This document shows, in pieces, positions 15,463-23,966 of a stretch of 64,000 nucleotides of DNA. Every line of letters begins with the position of its first letter. Positions within the stretch are counted from its first letter, which is position 1. Made by a program: the position numbers and the translations under genes. Below the pieces are notes generated by a model. It was not told the DNA's origin. It saw nothing but the letters and a program-made list of their open reading frames with translations, and ran no database searches. The stretch covers positions 62,001-126,000 of the forward strand of contig JANOVM010000030.1 of assembly GCA_031417395.1 (NCBI GenBank). Reading direction: 5' to 3'. The stretch is from JADKIH01 sp031417395. GTDB taxonomy: Bacteria > Bacteroidota > Bacteroidia > AKYH767-A > 2013-40CM-41-45.

Positions 15463-18400
15463 ATGTTTAAAAAACTACTAATTATTCTAATACCATTAGC
15501 ATCCTTAGTATTACTAACAAGCAGTCAATTAAAAATTAATGGAATTGCCGGAAAAACAGGATCACCGGGAGAAACTAATTGCCAGGACTGTCACAGTGAC
15601 TTTGCTTTAAATTCAGGCGGTGGTTCAATTACGATACAGAGTCCCGGGACACCCGGGTTTCAATATACCCCCAATCAGCTTTATACCATAACAGTAACTG
15701 TTGCAAAATCCGGTTTGGGATTATTTGGTGTTGGTGTTGAAGCATTGAATTCATCAAATACGAATGCAGGAACCTTTACGAATACTAATTCTTCAACTCA
15801 TTTATTGACGGCAGGAAATGGAAGAGTCAATGTGGTTCATTCAACAAACGGCGGACTTTCTTCAAATTCTATGGCATTTACTTTTAACTGGACTGCACCG
15901 GCTGCAGGAACGGGAAATGTAACTTTTTATATGTCAGGAATTGCAGCAAACAATGACAATAACGAATCCGGTGATTATGCTTATGCCACTACTCAGGTTT
16001 TCACGGAAGCAGCATGTACTAATGCTCCGGGCCAACCCGTATCCATTTCAGGGACTACTTCTGTTTGTACAGGTTCTACTAATACGTATTCTGTTGCCGC
16101 TGTTACGGGGGCTACATCGTATGTCTGGACATTGCCATCGGGCTGGACAGGAACTTCAACAACAAATTCAATTAGTGCAACATCAAGTTCTACAAGTGGA
16201 AACATTACAGTTACAGCAAACAATGCATGCGGTGCTTCAACTCCTCAAACCCTTGCAGTAACCGTAAATTCAGCACCCAATACACCGGGAACAATTACAG
16301 GAAATACATCACCTTGTTCAGGTATTTCCAATACCTACAGCATTGTTGCAGTAAATGGTGCAACAGCTTACACATGGACTTTACCCAATGGCTGGACAGG
16401 AACATCAACAACAAATTCCATAAATGCTACCTCCAGTTCAACAAGCGGAAATATTACTGTAGCAGCAAACAATAGCTGCGGATCATCTACTCCACAAAGT
16501 TTAGCAATTACGGCAAATTCAGCTCCATTAACTCCGGGTGCCATTAGTGGCAATGCAACAGTATGTTCAGGCGTATCTAATACCTATAATGTTGCAGCAG
16601 TAAGCGGTGCTACATCGTATACATGGACACTTCCAGCGGGATGGACAGGAAGTTCAACTACAAACTCTATCAGTGCAATGACAACTACAACGAGTGGAAA
16701 TATAACTGTAAAAGCAAACAACACCTGTGGCTCTTCTTCTGTACAAACGTTAGCGGTAACAGCGAATTCCATTCCTGCAATGCCCGGTGCAATAAGCGGA
16801 AATACAACCATATGTTCCGGAAGTTCAAATACCTATAGTGTAGCCGCAGTAAACGGCGCAACCGGTTATACATGGACACTGCCATCGGGTTGGACGGGAT
16901 CTTCAACTTCCAATACTATGACTGTAACTGCCGGTTCTTTGGGAGGAAATGTAACTATCACAGCAAACAATGCATGCGGATCCTCACAGGCGCAAACCCT
17001 GCCATTAACCATTGGCGCAGGTTCGGCACCGCTTCAACCCGGAGCTATTAGCGGAATTGCAACAATCTGTTCCGGAACATCAAATACCTATAGTGTCGCA
17101 TCCGTAAGCGGTGCAACCGGATATACATGGACATTACCAACGGGATGGACAGGAACATCAACTACTAATTCAATTACAGCACTTTCCGGTTCAACGAGCG
17201 GCAATGTTACAGTTACAGCTAATAATACCTGCGGCTCATCGCCTGTGCAAACATTTGCTGTCACTGTTAATTCCGTACCTGCTACACCAGGCACAATAAG
17301 TGGAAGTACCTCCGTTTGCAACGGTAGTTCAAACAACTACAGTGTTTCTCCTGTAAACGGAGCATCATCGTATACGTGGACATTCCCTTCCGGATGGACA
17401 GGCAGCTCAACTACAAATTCAATTACACTAACAGCAGGAGCAACCGGCGGGAATATTACTGTTAAGGCAAATGATTCTTGTGGTTCATCTTCACCCAGAA
17501 CACTGGCAGTTACAATTTCAGGAGGAACAGTACTCCCACAACCGGGCATTATAAGCGGGAACGTTTCTATTTGTTCCAACAGCTCGAATACATACAGTGT
17601 TTTACCTGTTACCGGAGCCACATCCTATACATGGTCACTTCCGCATGGATGGACAGGTACATCGACGACCAACTCCATTTCAACAACTGCTGATACGACA
17701 GGCGGCATCATTACTGTTTGGGCAAATAACAGTTGTGGTCCGTCTGCTCAACAAACAATCACTGTAACAATAAATCATACACCTTCCATGCCTAATGCAA
17801 TTTTGGGGAATGATACAATTTGTTCAGGAAGTATAAACACCTTTTATGTTGATTCCGTAAGTGGAGCTTCAACATATACATGGTCATTCCCATCGGCCTG
17901 GTCAGGAACTTCAACTACTGATTCAATAATTTTAACCGCAGATTCTTCAAGCGGTAATATAACCGTAACAGCAAGTAACAATTGTGGTACATCACCGGCA
18001 CAAGCATTGGCTGTAGTGATTAAAAAAGCACCCGGTGCTCCTACTTCTATACTGGGCGATACAACAGTTTGTTCCGGAAGTGCTTCTTCATACAAGACCG
18101 GCATTGTTGCGGGCGCTACATCCTATTCCTGGACATTACCCGGCGGATGGGTTGGATCATCTTCAACAGATTCCATTTTAATAAACTCTATTGGAGTATC
18201 CGGAAATATCAGTGTAATGGCTGTTAATTCATGCGGAAGCAGTTCTGCCGCATCGTTACACGTTGCTGTTACACCATCACCTTCACCGGTAGTTACGTTT
18301 GTCAACGACACACTTTTTTCGTCGAGTCCAACGAACAATCAATGGAACAATAATAATAATCCTATAGCGGGAGCGACTGATGAATTTTTTGTTCCCTTGT

Positions 18401-18747
18401 CAAATGGAATATACTCTGTTACAGTTACAGATTCAGCAACAAATTGTTCCGGTACATCATCCGATTATATTGTAAATACAGTAGGGATAAATAATATTTC
18501 CGGGAAATATGCAGTGATAATCTATCCCAATCCTGCACAGGAAAGATTAATCATTCAAATTCCTGATTTACTAATTAACGCTGAAGTTAGTTTGTATAAT
18601 GTCTATGGACAAGTGGTTTTAAAAACCATATTAACTCAATTGGAAAACTCAATTGATATTAGCAAACTGGCAGAGGGTTCATATTCTCTTTCTTCAAGAA
18701 AAGGAAATAATGTAACATACAGTCGTCTTATAATACTCAAGAATTAA
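15463..18747 (+). CDS. T9SS cargo with choice-of-anchor V-like domain, CxxCH motif and nine PKD-like repeats
   Basis: This is a 1094-residue paralogue of the preceding gene with the same order of parts: signal peptide (1-22), GKTGSPGETNCQDCHSDF with a canonical CxxCH at C40-C43-H44, a beta domain to about residue 187, then nine Ig/PKD-like repeats of about 83 residues (about 190-943). A degenerate segment follows, then a T9SS sorting domain at about 1015-1094 (VIIYPNPAQERLIIQIP). Each repeat has one cysteine near its start (V/I-C-S/N-G) and one in a CGSS/CGTS motif near its end, probably an intradomain disulphide, plus a conserved YTWTLPSGWTG core. It is likely a long surface adhesin or stalk. 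Confidence 0.87.
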   Translation: MFKKLLIILIPLASLVLLTSSQLKINGIAGKTGSPGETNCQDCHSDFALNSGGGSITIQSPGTPGFQYTPNQLYTITVTVAKSGLGLFGVGVEALNSSNTNAGTFTNTNSSTHLLTAGNGRVNVVHSTNGGLSSNSMAFTFNWTAPAAGTGNVTFYMSGIAANNDNNESGDYAYATTQVFTEAACTNAPGQPVSISGTTSVCTGSTNTYSVAAVTGATSYVWTLPSGWTGTSTTNSISATSSSTSGNITVTANNACGASTPQTLAVTVNSAPNTPGTITGNTSPCSGISNTYSIVAVNGATAYTWTLPNGWTGTSTTNSINATSSSTSGNITVAANNSCGSSTPQSLAITANSAPLTPGAISGNATVCSGVSNTYNVAAVSGATSYTWTLPAGWTGSSTTNSISAMTTTTSGNITVKANNTCGSSSVQTLAVTANSIPAMPGAISGNTTICSGSSNTYSVAAVNGATGYTWTLPSGWTGSSTSNTMTVTAGSLGGNVTITANNACGSSQAQTLPLTIGAGSAPLQPGAISGIATICSGTSNTYSVASVSGATGYTWTLPTGWTGTSTTNSITALSGSTSGNVTVTANNTCGSSPVQTFAVTVNSVPATPGTISGSTSVCNGSSNNYSVSPVNGASSYTWTFPSGWTGSSTTNSITLTAGATGGNITVKANDSCGSSSPRTLAVTISGGTVLPQPGIISGNVSICSNSSNTYSVLPVTGATSYTWSLPHGWTGTSTTNSISTTADTTGGIITVWANNSCGPSAQQTITVTINHTPSMPNAILGNDTICSGSINTFYVDSVSGASTYTWSFPSAWSGTSTTDSIILTADSSSGNITVTASNNCGTSPAQALAVVIKKAPGAPTSILGDTTVCSGSASSYKTGIVAGATSYSWTLPGGWVGSSSTDSILINSIGVSGNISVMAVNSCGSSSAASLHVAVTPSPSPVVTFVNDTLFSSSPTNNQWNNNNNPIAGATDEFFVPLSNGIYSVTVTDSATNCSGTSSDYIVNTVGINNISGKYAVIIYPNPAQERLIIQIPDLLINAEVSLYNVYGQVVLKTILTQLENSIDISKLAEGSYSLSSRKGNNVTYSRLIILKN
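16027..18290 (+). repeat. nine tandem in-frame repeats of about 249 bp
   Basis: Nine copies encode PKD-like domains of 83-85 residues. Copies 1-5 are the most alike. Copies 8 and 9 are more diverged (FYVDSVSGAS, YKTGIVAGAT). Several frames of the repeats stay open on both strands, which is a by-product of the biased Ser/Thr/Gly/Asn composition. Confidence 0.9.
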
Positions 18748-18756
18748 GCTGAAAAC

Positions 18757-18801
18757 AATACGTATTTGTCCTTTGAATTTTTTTCAGGACAAATTCGTAT
18801 T
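18757..18801. terminator. bidirectional terminator between the repeat protein gene and dapA
   Basis: A 16-bp stem with one mismatch (left arm 18757-18772, right arm 18786-18801) has a 13-nt loop, with A/T tracts on both sides. It overlaps the last codon of dapA and serves both convergent genes. Confidence 0.7.
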
Positions 18802-19678
18802 ATCTTTTCAAAAGGCTATCCATTCGATTTATTACAGCTTTCGTCACACAGGTAAGCGGCAGTCTGACAAATTCAGAACAAACATTTAAGGAAGCTAAAA
18901 GACCTTTTATTCCCGAAGGATTGCCATCTACATAAATGGCATGTGTAATGTCGTGCAACTTGTAATGAAGCTTTCTGGCTTTATCAAAACTTCCTGCTAA
19001 ACAAAGTCTGACCATTTCAGAAAAATCTTTTGGAAGAGCATTGGCAATTACAGAAATAACACCATCACCGCCGCAAGCAATTATTGGCAAAGTAAGCATG
19101 TCGTCTCCACTAATAACTAAGAAATCTTTTGGTTTATTCTTAATAATTTTCATTGCTTTTTCCATATTGCCGGAAGCTTCTTTTATACCAATGATATTAG
19201 TAACTTCATGTGCAAGTTGAAGTGTAGTATCAGCGTCAATATTACTTCCTGTTCGTGAAGGAACATTGTAAATGATAACAGGAACAGGACATTCATTGGC
19301 AATCATTTTATAGTGCTGAAATATTCCACGTTGAGAAGGCCTGTTGTAGTAAGGCGAAACAGAAAGCAAAGCATCAATACCATTAAAATCCTGTTCTTCG
19401 ATTAAAGTAAGAATTTCCTGAGTATTATTCCCTCCCAATCCAAGAACAATTGGCACACGTTTATCAACTATTTCAATAACAAAATCTGTAATGGCTCTTC
19501 TCTCATTGAGTGTCAGCGTGGCTGATTCACCCGTGGTACCAAGAGGAACAAGATATTCAACTTTTCCATCAATGCATCTATTAATGAGTTTTTGGAATGA
19601 TTTAAAATCAATGCTGGTGTCCTTATGAAAAGGAGTTACTAATGCAACGCCTGTTCCTTTGAGTTTATTAAGATTCAT
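18800..19678 (-). CDS. dapA: 4-hydroxy-tetrahydrodipicolinate synthase
   Basis: DapA condenses pyruvate with aspartate semialdehyde, the first step of the lysine and meso-DAP branch; DAP is also a building block of the cell wall. Seen: LVTPFHKD, the pyruvate-binding GTTGESATL, the catalytic Tyr138 (IIYNVPSRTG) and the Schiff-base Lys166 (IIGIKEASG), and SGDDMLTLP. The length, 292 residues, is normal. The start overlaps the preceding stop as ATGA. It is the last gene of the prmC-ligA-DUF6913-dapA operon. Confidence 0.97.
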   Translation of the reverse strand: MNLNKLKGTGVALVTPFHKDTSIDFKSFQKLINRCIDGKVEYLVPLGTTGESATLTLNERRAITDFVIEIVDKRVPIVLGLGGNNTQEILTLIEEQDFNGIDALLSVSPYYNRPSQRGIFQHYKMIANECPVPVIIYNVPSRTGSNIDADTTLQLAHEVTNIIGIKEASGNMEKAMKIIKNKPKDFLVISGDDMLTLPIIACGGDGVISVIANALPKDFSEMVRLCLAGSFDKARKLHYKLHDITHAIYVDGNPSGIKGLLASLNVCSEFVRLPLTCVTKAVINRMDSLLKR

Positions 19679-20226
19679 GGTTTATGAATTTTCTTTAAAA
19701 AATGTTCAATTTCTTCAATAGCTGTTTTTAGAGAAGTACCTGCCTCAAGTTTTACCATCATATCCAGCGATTCAGAATTGCTTGGACTAAAACAGCCAAC
19801 TTTAAATTTAGCTTTTGAACACGCTGCAATATAACGGAGCGGAAAACTCTTTCCAATACTTAGATTAATGAGTATATCAAATTTCGCATTAATAAAATTA
19901 TGAACGATTGGATCGGAAGGAATCATGTGAAAACTGAGATCCTTTCGCGAAAAGAAATCGAGACCAAATTGAGCAAACTGACTTGATTCCGGTTTTTTTC
20001 TATCGATAAAACCCATAGCAAGTACATCCTTCTTCAAACTACTTCTAAGAGTCTTTACGTAATTTTTAATTGTCTCACTGTCGCGCACATCGGTAGCATC
20101 GTAAAGAAGTCCGATTTTCGCAGCATCATTAAAACTAACTATCTCCGGCTCACGATGAAACTTCTTCATTTCTTTGATAAACCGATACTGACCCAACCGG
20201 GTGCGTATGCCTTTGCTTAGTTGCAT
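19675..20226 (-). CDS. DUF6913-like conserved protein
   Basis: This is a 183-residue soluble protein without a signal peptide or catalytic motif I can name. The pattern (GLLYDATDVRDSETIKNYVKTLRS, VLAMGFIDRKKPES, FDILINLS, CSKAKFKVGCFS) matches my memory of the Bacteroidota DUF6913 family, whose function is not known. The gene starts one base after the ligA stop and overlaps dapA by 4 bp, so it is cotranscribed with both. The arrangement between ligA and dapA suggests a housekeeping role. Confidence 0.8.
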   Translation of the reverse strand: MQLSKGIRTRLGQYRFIKEMKKFHREPEIVSFNDAAKIGLLYDATDVRDSETIKNYVKTLRSSLKKDVLAMGFIDRKKPESSQFAQFGLDFFSRKDLSFHMIPSDPIVHNFINAKFDILINLSIGKSFPLRYIAACSKAKFKVGCFSPSNSESLDMMVKLEAGTSLKTAIEEIEHFLKKIHKP

Positions 20227-22314
20227 TTATTCTCCAATCATTTTTAAGAATTCACTTTCAGTCATAATGGGGATTTTCAGTTTTTCTGCTTTCTCCAGTT
20301 TTGAAGGACCTGCTTCATCGCCGGCCAGAAGAAAACTTGTTTTTGAGGAAACTCCGCTTTGATTTTTACCGCCGTGTTGTTCAATCAGTGTTTTGATTTC
20401 TTCACGGCTCAAATTACTGAAAGTCCCGGAAACAACAAACGATTTTCCCTCCAGAAGCGCGCTTAATTTAACCGGAATCGAATCTTCGTTAATTTTCATA
20501 GATAAACCGGCATCTTTTAGAGCATTAACAAATCGTCTGTTCTCTGCAATATTGAAAAAATCAATTATACTATTAGCAATCTTGTCCCCTATTTCATCGG
20601 CCTGCATTAACTCTTCCAAGCTTGCATTTTCTATGGACTCCATGCTTTTAAAATGCATTGCAAGTTTTTTAGCAACTGTTTCACCGACATACCGAATTCC
20701 AATAGCATATAAAACCCTCTCAAAAGGAACATTTTTTGATTCTTCAATTCCCGCTAAAATTTTGGTGACGGATTTATCCTGTAAACTTATTTTTTTTGTT
20801 TTACCGGAGTCATCTGCAGGAATTATTTTTTCCAACCCAATCATGTCTTTATATTTCAAGGAATATAAATCAGAAGCATCTTTAATTAAACCATTATCAA
20901 ATAGCATTTCGATCTTTCCTTCTCCTAAACTGTCAATATTCATTGCTTTTCTGCTGATAAAATGCTCAATCCTGCCTTTGATTTGAGGAGGACAACCGGT
21001 AATGTTCGGGCAATAATGCTGGGCTTCGCCATCCTTTCTTTCCAGGTGCGTTTTACATTCCGGACATTTTGTAATATAGTGAACAGGAGTTGCCGATGAT
21101 GGACGTTTCTTTAAATCCACAGCAGTAACCTTTGGTATAACTTCGCCGCCTTTTTCAACGAATACCCAATCGCCTATTCGAAGATCCAATTTTTCAATTT
21201 GATCAGCATTGTGCAGAGTTGCTCTCTTAACCGTTGTTCCTGCCAGTTGAACCGGTTTTAGATCGGCAACAGGAGTAATAGCACCGGTACGACCCACCTG
21301 ATAGAAAATATCTTTTAGTTCAGTTGAAATACTTTCCGGTTTAAATTTATATGCAATAGCCCAACGAGGCGACTTGGCAGTAAACCCAAGGTCGGCCTGC
21401 TGTGCAATGGAATTTATTTTAATTACCACGCCGTCTGTATCGTAGGGCAGTTTAAATCGCTGCTTGTCCCACTGAGAAAGAAACTTCATTACTTCTTCAA
21501 TATTCTTGCAAACGGTAGTGTGCTCACTGATTTTAAAACCCCATTCTTTTGCAGCATGCATGGCGTCTATATGCGTATCAAATCGGAATTTATCCATGTA
21601 AAGTGCGTAGAGAAAACAATCAAGTTTTCTGCCGGCAACTACTTTGGAATCCTGCATTTTTATAGTTCCGCTTGCAGCATTACGGGGATTTTTAAGAAGT
21701 TTACCGGCAATTTCTTCATCTGAAAATCCATCTTCCGACAATTGATTTTCGATTTGTTGATTGATCATTTCAAAAGAAGAACGGGGCATAAATATTTCAC
21801 CCCGTATTTCGAATTCGTCAGGAAAATCTTTTCCTCGTAAACTTAATGGTATACTTTTTATAGTTCTGACATTGGCAGTAACATTATCACCTTGCACACC
21901 ATCGCCCCGGGTAACAGCTCGCACCAATTCTCCGTTCTCATACGTTAATCCAATAGCGACGCCATCAAATTTTAACTCGCATACATATTCATATTTTCCA
22001 TCAATAATCTTCTGAATGCGTTCATCAAAATCGATAAGATCTTGTTCAGAATAAGTATTAGCAAGGGAAAGCATTGGATATTTATGCCGAACAGATTCAA
22101 ACTCTTTGGTAACTTCTCCCCCAATTCTTTGGGAAGGAGAATTTGGCAATAGCAGGGTAGGAAATTTATTCTCAAGAGAAATTAATTCCTCCAGCATTTT
22201 ATCAAATTCAAAATCGCTGATTTTGGGATCCGATAAAACATAATAGCGGTAATTATGCTCTTCGATTTCCCTACTTAAAATTTCAATCCTATTCTTTGCT
22301 TCAGCCGCCGTCAT
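20227..22314 (-). CDS. ligA: NAD-dependent DNA ligase
   Basis: LigA seals nicks during lagging-strand synthesis and repair, using NAD+. Seen: the Ia domain (HNYRYYVLSDP), adenylation motif CELKFDGVAI with Lys115, REGIF-like GEIFMPRSSF, GRTGAITPVADL, a Cys4 zinc finger (CPECKTHLERK ... YCPNITGCP), helix-hairpin-helix repeats (YVGETVAKKLA, IGDKIANSI) and a C-terminal BRCT domain from about residue 618. The length, 695 residues, is full. It lies 15 bp after prmC. Confidence 0.98.
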   Translation of the reverse strand: MTAAEAKNRIEILSREIEEHNYRYYVLSDPKISDFEFDKMLEELISLENKFPTLLLPNSPSQRIGGEVTKEFESVRHKYPMLSLANTYSEQDLIDFDERIQKIIDGKYEYVCELKFDGVAIGLTYENGELVRAVTRGDGVQGDNVTANVRTIKSIPLSLRGKDFPDEFEIRGEIFMPRSSFEMINQQIENQLSEDGFSDEEIAGKLLKNPRNAASGTIKMQDSKVVAGRKLDCFLYALYMDKFRFDTHIDAMHAAKEWGFKISEHTTVCKNIEEVMKFLSQWDKQRFKLPYDTDGVVIKINSIAQQADLGFTAKSPRWAIAYKFKPESISTELKDIFYQVGRTGAITPVADLKPVQLAGTTVKRATLHNADQIEKLDLRIGDWVFVEKGGEVIPKVTAVDLKKRPSSATPVHYITKCPECKTHLERKDGEAQHYCPNITGCPPQIKGRIEHFISRKAMNIDSLGEGKIEMLFDNGLIKDASDLYSLKYKDMIGLEKIIPADDSGKTKKISLQDKSVTKILAGIEESKNVPFERVLYAIGIRYVGETVAKKLAMHFKSMESIENASLEELMQADEIGDKIANSIIDFFNIAENRRFVNALKDAGLSMKINEDSIPVKLSALLEGKSFVVSGTFSNLSREEIKTLIEQHGGKNQSGVSSKTSFLLAGDEAGPSKLEKAEKLKIPIMTESEFLKMIGE

Positions 22315-22329
22315 ATTTATTAAGCATTA

Positions 22330-23184
22330 TCATGATTTTATCGCACGAAACATACGAAACTTTTCCTGTAAATCCTTCCTCCTGTCAATTCTGTTAAAGC
22401 CTGTTTCCGTGAGTAAATTATTGATTTCCTCACTCATTGACTCGTTAATTTCAAAATACAATTTCCCGCCGCTGACAAGGTTTGTATAAGCCCAGGAAGC
22501 AATTTTTCTATAAAAAATCAATGGGTCATTATCGGGAACAAATAAAGCAAGAGCAGGTTCGAAGTCTGTTACTTTTCGCTCCATTAAGGCTTTCTCACTT
22601 GAAAGAACATAAGGCGGATTACTTACAATGATATCAGGATTTGCTTTAATAGTCATATTCAAAGCATCCATCTCCAGGAATTGTAGAGGCAGATTTTCCA
22701 TTTCACTGTTTGCTTTAGCAACTGCAAGGGCAGCTGAAGAAATATCTGTTGCCACGATGTTGCATTGTGGAAATTTCTTTTTTAAAGACAAGGCAATGCA
22801 GCCGCTGCCTGTACAAATATCGTAAATGGAAAAATCCTTTCTTGTCATTACTTCAAGGTCACGAATAATCCAATGAACCAACTCTTCCGTTTCCCTTCGT
22901 GGAATTAAAACATTTTCATTAACAATCAATTTCATGTCATAAAACCATGAATAACCAAGAATGTATTGAATCGGCTTGCCTGAATCAAGCTGATTAAGAA
23001 TTTCCTGAAATTGATTTTCAATTTTTTTTTCAATAGGCTTCTCTTTGTTCAAACTAATATCGATTCTTTTGTAATTCAATATATGTTCAAAAACTAATAT
23101 TGTAACTTGTTCTGCTTCATTAACATCGTAGCTTTTTAAAAGCTTCGTTTTAAAGTTCTCGAACACTTCAGCTGTGGTACTCAT
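22330..23184 (-). CDS. prmC: peptide chain release factor N5-glutamine methyltransferase
   Basis: PrmC methylates the GGQ glutamine of release factors RF1 and RF2, using S-adenosylmethionine. Seen: an N-terminal helical domain with PIQYILGYSWFYDM, VLIPRRETEELV, the SAM-binding DICTGSGCIALSL (residues 122-134) and the catalytic NPPY at 189-192. The length, 284 residues, is normal. It is the first gene of the operon with ligA, DUF6913 and dapA, and is divergent from the DinB-like gene, with only 62 bp between them. Confidence 0.96.
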   Translation of the reverse strand: MSTTAEVFENFKTKLLKSYDVNEAEQVTILVFEHILNYKRIDISLNKEKPIEKKIENQFQEILNQLDSGKPIQYILGYSWFYDMKLIVNENVLIPRRETEELVHWIIRDLEVMTRKDFSIYDICTGSGCIALSLKKKFPQCNIVATDISSAALAVAKANSEMENLPLQFLEMDALNMTIKANPDIIVSNPPYVLSSEKALMERKVTDFEPALALFVPDNDPLIFYRKIASWAYTNLVSGGKLYFEINESMSEEINNLLTETGFNRIDRRKDLQEKFRMFRAIKS

Positions 23185-23246
23185 CTTCTTATTTTAAAGA
23201 ATTCCTTATATTTCGCAAAAAGGTAAAATGTAAATTTATAAAATTA

Positions 23247-23792
23247 ATGCTGGCAAAAGACATACTTCAAATAACAGAGAATACAATTAAAGAATTCGGA
23301 AATCTGGAGGAATGGCAACTAAATAAAAAACCGGTAAACAATGGCTGGAGTATAGGTCAATGCCTGCATCATCTAATCGTTTCCAATAGTAAATACATTC
23401 CTATTTTAAAAAAAGTTGCTTCCGGAAAATATACTATGACATTTTGGGAAAAATACAATCCCTTAGTCCGTTATACAGGAGAAAAAATGATAAAAACCCT
23501 GGGACCTGAAATAATTAAAAAGTATAAATCACCTTTACTCTTTGTTCCATCAGAAAAACATTTTAGCCTGCGCCTGATTGAAGATTTTAAGGAACAACAG
23601 AATCAACTTCATGAATTATTTATTGAATTGGAAAAGGAAAAATATTCTTTGATGAGAATTACATCTCCTGTTGCAGGGCTAATCACTCTTTCTGTCCACG
23701 ATGCAATTAAACTCATTGTAGCACACGAAAGACGGCATTTAAAACAGGCAATCAAAATAAAATTTATTTCTTTTGGAATTCCGAACGTTTAA
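23247..23792 (+). CDS. DinB-like four-helix-bundle protein
   Basis: This is a 181-residue soluble protein of the DinB/YfiT-like superfamily, metal-binding four-helix bundles of which some act as thiol transferases and most are uncharacterised. Seen: WQLNKKPVNNGWSIGQCLHHLIVSN with the first metal His, and HDAIKLIVAHERRHLKQ with the paired histidines (HExxH-like spacing AHERRH). It stands alone between prmC and the two-component genes. The substrate is unknown. Confidence 0.85.
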   Translation: MLAKDILQITENTIKEFGNLEEWQLNKKPVNNGWSIGQCLHHLIVSNSKYIPILKKVASGKYTMTFWEKYNPLVRYTGEKMIKTLGPEIIKKYKSPLLFVPSEKHFSLRLIEDFKEQQNQLHELFIELEKEKYSLMRITSPVAGLITLSVHDAIKLIVAHERRHLKQAIKIKFISFGIPNV

Positions 23793-23966
23793 AAACAAAT
23801 AACTGTTTTCAGTTTTTATTTGAATTCTATTTATCATAGCTATTAGTTTTTTGAAATTCAAAGAAATGCCATATACCCACACATTAGGGTTAAAAAACAG
23901 TTAATCATTGTTAAAGATTGGTTAAAATAGTATGCTAAATGTTAATGCTTCGTATTTTTACACGCA

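Noticed and set aside
16584..17621. several open frames on both strands across the repeat gene
   Set aside because: They arise from the biased codons of the nine PKD-like repeats; the annotated plus-strand frame has a signal peptide and sorting domain.
16027..18290. possible CRISPR-like tandem repeats
   Set aside because: The units are about 249 bp, in frame and coding, with no short repeat/spacer pattern.
20393..20986. 197-codon open frame on the plus strand inside ligA
   Set aside because: It is fully antisense to the well-supported ligA gene, with no recognisable protein pattern.
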